Assembly: GCF_013185185.1 (NCBI RefSeq)
Contig: NZ_JAAZWE010000003.1
Coordinates: 1-64,000, forward strand
Origin: Saccharibacillus endophyticus
Lineage (GTDB): Bacteria; Bacillota; Bacilli; Paenibacillales; Paenibacillaceae
Length of the DNA: 64,000 nucleotides
Direction of reading: 5' to 3'
The notes beneath the pieces were generated by a model. That model saw nothing but the letters and a program-made list of their open reading frames with translations. It was not told where the DNA came from and searched no databases. A program made the translations under genes and the position numbers. Positions 59,619 through 64,000 of the stretch are shown piece after piece (position 1 is the stretch's first letter; each line of letters opens with the position of its first letter).

Positions 59619-61700
59619 ATGAAAGTCCAGGATAAAGAAAAAGAAAACGAAATGCGCCGTCAGCGAAGCTTCGGAATCCGGCTTAATTTATTTTTCTTCA
59701 GCGTATTCGCTATTTTCTCCGTTATCATTGTACGAACAGCGATGCTTCAGTTCGTCGAAGGGCCGGAACTGAAAGAAGAAGCGGTCAGCCGCGTGACTCG
59801 GGACATTCCGATGCAGCCGATTCGGGGAAATATATTGTCCCAGGAAGGCATTCCGATCGCTTATTCCAAGCCGACGCAGACTTTATACGCGACGCCGCTT
59901 AAAAATTACGCGAACAATAACGAGAAGGGCCTGGAAAACCGTCCGGAACTCAAAAAAGTAGTGAATCAGATCTTGGCCAAATTCCAGGAACTCAATCCTT
60001 CCGGCGAGCAGCCCACGCTTGAAGAAATGTTGAGCCGGGATCGCCTGGACTTGGAAAATATCAAGCACTACGGCTATACGCCGCGCAAGATCAAAACCGA
60101 TTTGAACGAAGCGGAAATCGCTTATTTCAAAGAGCACAAAAACGAATTCAAAGGCGTTTTGACGCTTGACGTCGTCGAAGAGACGACTCGGGAATATGAT
60201 CAAGATTCGGTGGCCGTCCAAACGGTCGGTTATTTGTCCAAGTTCAAAAGCGTGCGCGAAAACAAAAATTTCAGTTTCTATCAGGATATTTATAAAAATC
60301 AGGCATCTGCCGATCCTTCGCTTCAATACCAGGAAGAAGAAATCGTCGGTTATTACGGACTCGAACAGCAATACCAGGAATATCTGCGCGGAAAAAACGG
60401 ATATAAACGGATCGAGATCACGCCGCAGAGCATGGCCAAAGAAGGCGGAACCGAAGAAATCGTTGCGCCGAAAAAAGGCAATGACGTCTGGATGAACATC
60501 AATAAATCCGTGCAGACTGCCACGGAAAAGGCGATTGCCGACCAAATTCAAGTGTTGCAACGTGAACATCCTTACGTGTCGACAGGCTTTGCCGTAGCGA
60601 TGGAAGTCGACACGGGTAACGTAGTCGCGATGGCGAGCATGCCGGACTTCGATGCCAACGTATATAAAACAGGCAGTGTATCGGCCCAAGACTTCCAGCA
60701 GATTCAAAACTTGTATATCAACGGAACGATTCGAGCTAAAGCGCCTGACGATCAGCGCAATAAGGCAGAATCCGTCGTTTATATGGGCTCGACAATCAAA
60801 CCGTTGTCGGTATTGATCGGCTTGCAGGAAGGATTGTTTTCGCCTTCCGAGGGGTATATGGACGTCGGTAATACAAAGCTCGGGGACTTTGACAAAAAAG
60901 GTATATCCAATGCCGGAAGACATTATCTCGGCTGGATCGGTCCTAGGGAAGCGATTGAAAAATCGTCCAATACGTTCATGATCGATATGGTAGGCAAAAG
61001 ACTTTTAAACAAATACGGAGGCGCGACAGCCATAGACGTCTGGGACAAGCATATGAAAGAATTTGGTCTGGGCGTTGAAACGCAAATCGATTTGCCTGGA
61101 GAGCAATCGGGCTTGACCGATTATACCAATAAAAATGAAAGTGCATTAACGCGTATGGCTTATGCCTCTTTCGGTCAACAGGGAAAATACACAACGATGC
61201 AGCTCGCCCAATTCACGGTTATGCTCGCTAATCGCGGCGAAAGATTGGAACCGCACTTGGTCAACAAGATCACGGATTCCACAGGAGAGGTCGTCAAGAA
61301 ATTTGATCGCAAGGTCCTCGACAAAGTTGATTTTAAGTCGGAATACTGGGATTTGATTCAAAAGGGCATGAATACGGAGTTGAAAGGAACCTTTGATGAT
61401 TTCCCTTACGATTTTGCTCGTAAAACGGGTACCTCCACTCAGCAAATTCGTAACCAACAAATCGATAACGGCGTGTTCATCGCCTACGCTCCGCGCCAGA
61501 ATCCTAAACTTGCCGTAGCGGTCGTCGTGCCGGAAGGCGGGTTCGGTTCGCAAAGCGCGGCGCCGATCGCGCGCAAAATCTTCGATGCGTACGATTACGA
61601 ATTCGGTCTGGACGGCGTGCCGAAAAAAACGCAGCAGCAGTTGAACGAAGACGGAACGCCGATCGAAGAAACAGACGGCGCAGCCGTGCAAAATCCTTAG
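59619..61700 (+). CDS. class B penicillin-binding protein (PBP2/PbpA type), copy 1
   Basis: A 693-residue peptidoglycan transpeptidase with one N-terminal membrane helix (about 20-42), a PBP dimer domain (about 55-240) and the transpeptidase domain. Active-site motifs are STIK at 391-394, SSN at 449-451 and KTG at 602-604. There are no PASTA domains, so it is closer to elongation PBPs than to SpoVD/PBP2x. GAGGAGG precedes the ATG. A close paralogue follows at 61849, with identical motifs and similar length. Confidence 0.94.
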   Translation: MKVQDKEKENEMRRQRSFGIRLNLFFFSVFAIFSVIIVRTAMLQFVEGPELKEEAVSRVTRDIPMQPIRGNILSQEGIPIAYSKPTQTLYATPLKNYANNNEKGLENRPELKKVVNQILAKFQELNPSGEQPTLEEMLSRDRLDLENIKHYGYTPRKIKTDLNEAEIAYFKEHKNEFKGVLTLDVVEETTREYDQDSVAVQTVGYLSKFKSVRENKNFSFYQDIYKNQASADPSLQYQEEEIVGYYGLEQQYQEYLRGKNGYKRIEITPQSMAKEGGTEEIVAPKKGNDVWMNINKSVQTATEKAIADQIQVLQREHPYVSTGFAVAMEVDTGNVVAMASMPDFDANVYKTGSVSAQDFQQIQNLYINGTIRAKAPDDQRNKAESVVYMGSTIKPLSVLIGLQEGLFSPSEGYMDVGNTKLGDFDKKGISNAGRHYLGWIGPREAIEKSSNTFMIDMVGKRLLNKYGGATAIDVWDKHMKEFGLGVETQIDLPGEQSGLTDYTNKNESALTRMAYASFGQQGKYTTMQLAQFTVMLANRGERLEPHLVNKITDSTGEVVKKFDRKVLDKVDFKSEYWDLIQKGMNTELKGTFDDFPYDFARKTGTSTQQIRNQQIDNGVFIAYAPRQNPKLAVAVVVPEGGFGSQSAAPIARKIFDAYDYEFGLDGVPKKTQQQLNEDGTPIEETDGAAVQNP

Positions 61701-61737
61701 TTCAAGTCCGTAACGAAAACCGCGGTCGAAACGTTCA

Positions 61738-61759
61738 ATTAGTAGTGATCATTACTAAT
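61738..61759 (+). promoter_or_regulatory. 22-bp palindrome between the two PBP genes
   Basis: ATTAGTAGTGA-TCATTACTAAT is a near-perfect dyad (two mismatched positions) 90 nt before the second PBP gene. Its size fits a dimeric repressor operator. No BlaI/MecI-like gene is present in the window. Confidence 0.55.
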
Positions 61760-61787
61760 CCGTGCAAGGGAAACAAATTCGGTACCG

Positions 61788-61824
61788 ACGGAAAGACGCT
61801 CTGTCGATAGGGCGTCTTTTCCGT
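61788..61824 (+). terminator. terminator-like hairpin between the two PBP genes
   Basis: ACGGAAAGACGC pairs with GCGTCTTTTCCGT (one extra T), with TTTT inside the right arm and no long T-run after. It may end the first PBP transcript or act as an attenuator before the second gene. Confidence 0.65.
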
Positions 61825-61848
61825 TAACGGTTCATCGAGGAGGCCAAG

Positions 61849-63888
61849 ATGAAGATTTTATCAAAAGAAGAACGGGACGATCATCGCAAGCGCAAAAGTT
61901 TCGGCGTGCGGATGAGCCTGTTCTTTTTCGTAGTGTTTGTCGTCTTTGCGGTCATTATTATACGAACTGCGGCTTTGCAGTTCGTGGAAGCGCCGAAGAT
62001 TCAGGCAGAAGCCGAAGAGCGTGCCAGCCAGGATATTCCGATGAAGCCGGTGCGCGGAACGATTTTTGCGGCGGGCGGGGAGAAGCTGGCTTATTCGGAA
62101 CCGACGCAGACGCTGTACCTGACATTCGAACAGGATTTCAGCAAAGGCGAAGGATTGAAAAATCGGCCGAAGCTCGATGCCGCGCTGAAAGAAATTTTGG
62201 CTACTCTTAACGAAAAAGGCAATCCTGACGTTCCCAATCCGACGATGGAGGAGTTTGTCGACCAGGACCTATTAGATTTGGAAAACAAAAACAGCTACGG
62301 TTACTCGGCAAGACCGGCCAAAACCGGATTGAGCGACGATGAAATCGCGTACTTCAAAGAAAATAAACATAAGTACGCCGGAATTTTGTCGTTCGAAGTC
62401 GTAGAAGAAACGCTTCGACGTTACGACTCGGATACCGTGGCCGTCCAAACGATCGGGTACGTGAAAAAGTTCGACTCGGTCAGCGGCGAAAACAGCAAAA
62501 TCGATTTTTATAAAGACATCGCCGCCGGACTCAAAACGCAAACCGATAAAGGCGAGATTTACAGCCGCACCGAAAACGTCGGTTATTTCGGATTGGAGCA
62601 GCAGTTTCAAACCCAGCTTCGCGGCAAAAACGGATATCGCAAAATCGGGGTCACGGCGCAAAACACGGCTCAAGGAACCGAGGAAGTCGTACCCCCGGTC
62701 AAAGGCAACAATGTTTGGACGACCATTAACAAGACGGTTCAAATGGATACGGAAGACGCGATGAGCAAGCAGTTGGCGAAGCTTCCCAATTCGATCTCCG
62801 CTTCGGCGGTCGCGATGGAAATCGATACCGGTAACGTGGTCGCCATGGCGAACATGCCCGATTTCGATCCCAATGTATACCGTACCGGATCGATCAGTAC
62901 GGCGAATTACGATGCAATCGAGTATTATTACTTGAACGGAGCCATCCGCTCCAAGCCCACCAACGATACCGGCAAAAAAGCGGAATCCGTCGTCTATCTC
63001 GGTTCGACGATCAAGCCGTTAAGCGTATTGGTAGGCCTTCAAGAAGGATTGATTACGCTCAACACGGAATACAACGACGTCGGTATTGCAGAATACGGCA
63101 AAGGCAAAGACAAAATCCGTAACTCGGGCAGCCATGCTTACGGATTGTTGAATCCTGTTACTGCGATCATGCATTCGTCCAATACATTCATGGTTAAAAA
63201 GATCGGCGAAGCGCTGTATCTTCGCGACGGTATAGAATCACTGAACATTTGGGACAAACATATGAAAGAATTCGGTCTTGGCGTGCCGACAGGGATTGAG
63301 TTGCCGGGAGAGTGGGCAGGGGGAATCGATTATTTAAATGAAAAAGACGGAAGTACGTTGTCTCGGATGGCTTATGCATCTTTTGGTCAGAAAGGCAAAT
63401 ATACTACCATTCAGCTTGCTCAATATACGGCGATGTTGGCGAATCACGGTTCGCGCATCCAACCGCGCCTGGTTGATAAAATTACCGATTCCGACGGAGA
63501 AACGGTGGATACTCCGCCGACGAAAGTGCTCAATAAAGTCGATTTGCCCGAGCAATATTGGAATGCGGTCAACGACGGCATGAGAACAAAAGTGGATGAC
63601 TCGTTCGGCGACTTTGCTTACAAAGATAATTTCGCTCGCAAAACAGGAACGTCGACGCAAGATTTGAACGGTAAGCAAGTAGACAACGGCGTATTCATCG
63701 CCTATGCTCCGCGCGACAATCCGAAACTTGCTGTTGCGGTCATGGTACCGGAAGGCGGTTTCGGTTCCGAAAGCGCGGCGCCGATCGCGAGAGCGATTTT
63801 CGATTCGTACGATAAAGTATACGGTCTGGACGGCACGCCGAAAGCGGAAGAAAACGCGGAAGGAGAAACGTCAGCGGACGGCGAATAA
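61849..63888 (+). CDS. class B penicillin-binding protein (PBP2/PbpA type), copy 2
   Basis: A 679-residue paralogue of the protein at 59619. N-terminal membrane helix about 22-44, dimer domain, and transpeptidase domain with STIK at 386-389, SSN at 443-445 and KTG at 598-600. The two proteins share long identical stretches (FGLEQQFQ/YGLEQQYQ region, ESVVYLGSTIKPLSVL, IWDKHMKEFGLGV). GAGGAGGCC precedes the ATG. The tandem pair recalls the redundant pbpA/pbpH of Bacillus. Confidence 0.94.
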   Translation: MKILSKEERDDHRKRKSFGVRMSLFFFVVFVVFAVIIIRTAALQFVEAPKIQAEAEERASQDIPMKPVRGTIFAAGGEKLAYSEPTQTLYLTFEQDFSKGEGLKNRPKLDAALKEILATLNEKGNPDVPNPTMEEFVDQDLLDLENKNSYGYSARPAKTGLSDDEIAYFKENKHKYAGILSFEVVEETLRRYDSDTVAVQTIGYVKKFDSVSGENSKIDFYKDIAAGLKTQTDKGEIYSRTENVGYFGLEQQFQTQLRGKNGYRKIGVTAQNTAQGTEEVVPPVKGNNVWTTINKTVQMDTEDAMSKQLAKLPNSISASAVAMEIDTGNVVAMANMPDFDPNVYRTGSISTANYDAIEYYYLNGAIRSKPTNDTGKKAESVVYLGSTIKPLSVLVGLQEGLITLNTEYNDVGIAEYGKGKDKIRNSGSHAYGLLNPVTAIMHSSNTFMVKKIGEALYLRDGIESLNIWDKHMKEFGLGVPTGIELPGEWAGGIDYLNEKDGSTLSRMAYASFGQKGKYTTIQLAQYTAMLANHGSRIQPRLVDKITDSDGETVDTPPTKVLNKVDLPEQYWNAVNDGMRTKVDDSFGDFAYKDNFARKTGTSTQDLNGKQVDNGVFIAYAPRDNPKLAVAVMVPEGGFGSESAAPIARAIFDSYDKVYGLDGTPKAEENAEGETSADGE

Positions 63889-63903
63889 CAGTTTGATAGG
63901 CAG

Positions 63904-63932
63904 CCTGCTTCCTTCGGGAAGCAGGTTTTTTT
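63904..63932 (+). terminator. terminator of the PBP genes
   Basis: CCTGCTTCC-ttcg-GGAAGCAGG hairpin with a TTCG tetraloop, followed by TTTTTTT. Confidence 0.95.
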
Positions 63933-64000
63933 CGCATTTTTATCATTCGTATCATAGAAAACTTGCGTTTTGCCTTTTTTTATTTTAAAATTTGCCCTAA

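Overview
The window reads as a chromosomal segment of a Gram-positive Bacillales bacterium, most likely of the Paenibacillaceae (Paenibacillus or Saccharibacillus-like). The evidence is AAGGAGG-type Shine-Dalgarno sites, a T-box leader, MprF and Lia systems, YutD/YycC/DUF5325 proteins, many AraC-controlled sugar clusters, and fairly GC-rich coding DNA. The family call is inference; no phylogeny could be run.

Layout. 1-1990: the 3' end of a 23S rRNA gene, then 16 tRNA genes with an internal promoter and a strong terminator; no 5S gene is seen. 2049-5072: GntR regulator, LytTR regulator with DUF3021 partner, membrane-anchored hydrolase. 5084-12641: hexuronate genes uxuA-uxuB behind a palindromic operator, then an AraC gene divergent from a four-gene oxidoreductase/TIM-barrel operon. 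12906-20976: cell-envelope defence, with mprF divergent from a Lia/Psp operon (LiaI-like, PspA, PspC, second PspA, LiaF, LiaS, LiaR). 21186-30234: secreted beta-helix protein, zwf, hydrolase plus MerR, prfC, ktrA, an RNA methyltransferase. 30343-37067: minus-strand MFS plus flavin oxidoreductase, then a second AraC-controlled oxidoreductase/TIM-barrel operon. 37207-41016: yutD, nadK, a tiny membrane peptide, truncated globin, DUF2225 protein. 41521-42808: an intact-looking IS3-family element. 43411-50475: AraC plus an ABC sugar importer, a BadF-type kinase and a GH4 phospho-glycosidase. 50953-58372: yycC and a Cys-rich protein, pepF, T-box-controlled trpS, ctaB, toprim protein and small membrane proteins. 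58446-63888: transglutaminase-like membrane protein and two paralogous class B penicillin-binding proteins.

The most unusual signal is not a gene. Four intergenic stretches (about 29150-29258 minus, 38248-38420, 43047-43257 and 50746-50915) are copies of one structured element. It has a long closing helix interrupted by a conserved GNA/GNA internal loop, further helices whose pairs change together between copies, and a recurring module TTTCGRAGAAA...CACTTCGGAAGCNTAWG. It looks like an uncharacterised RNA or structured-repeat family. Two genes (2743 and 24942) also appear to start at ATT/ATC codons behind good ribosome binding sites.
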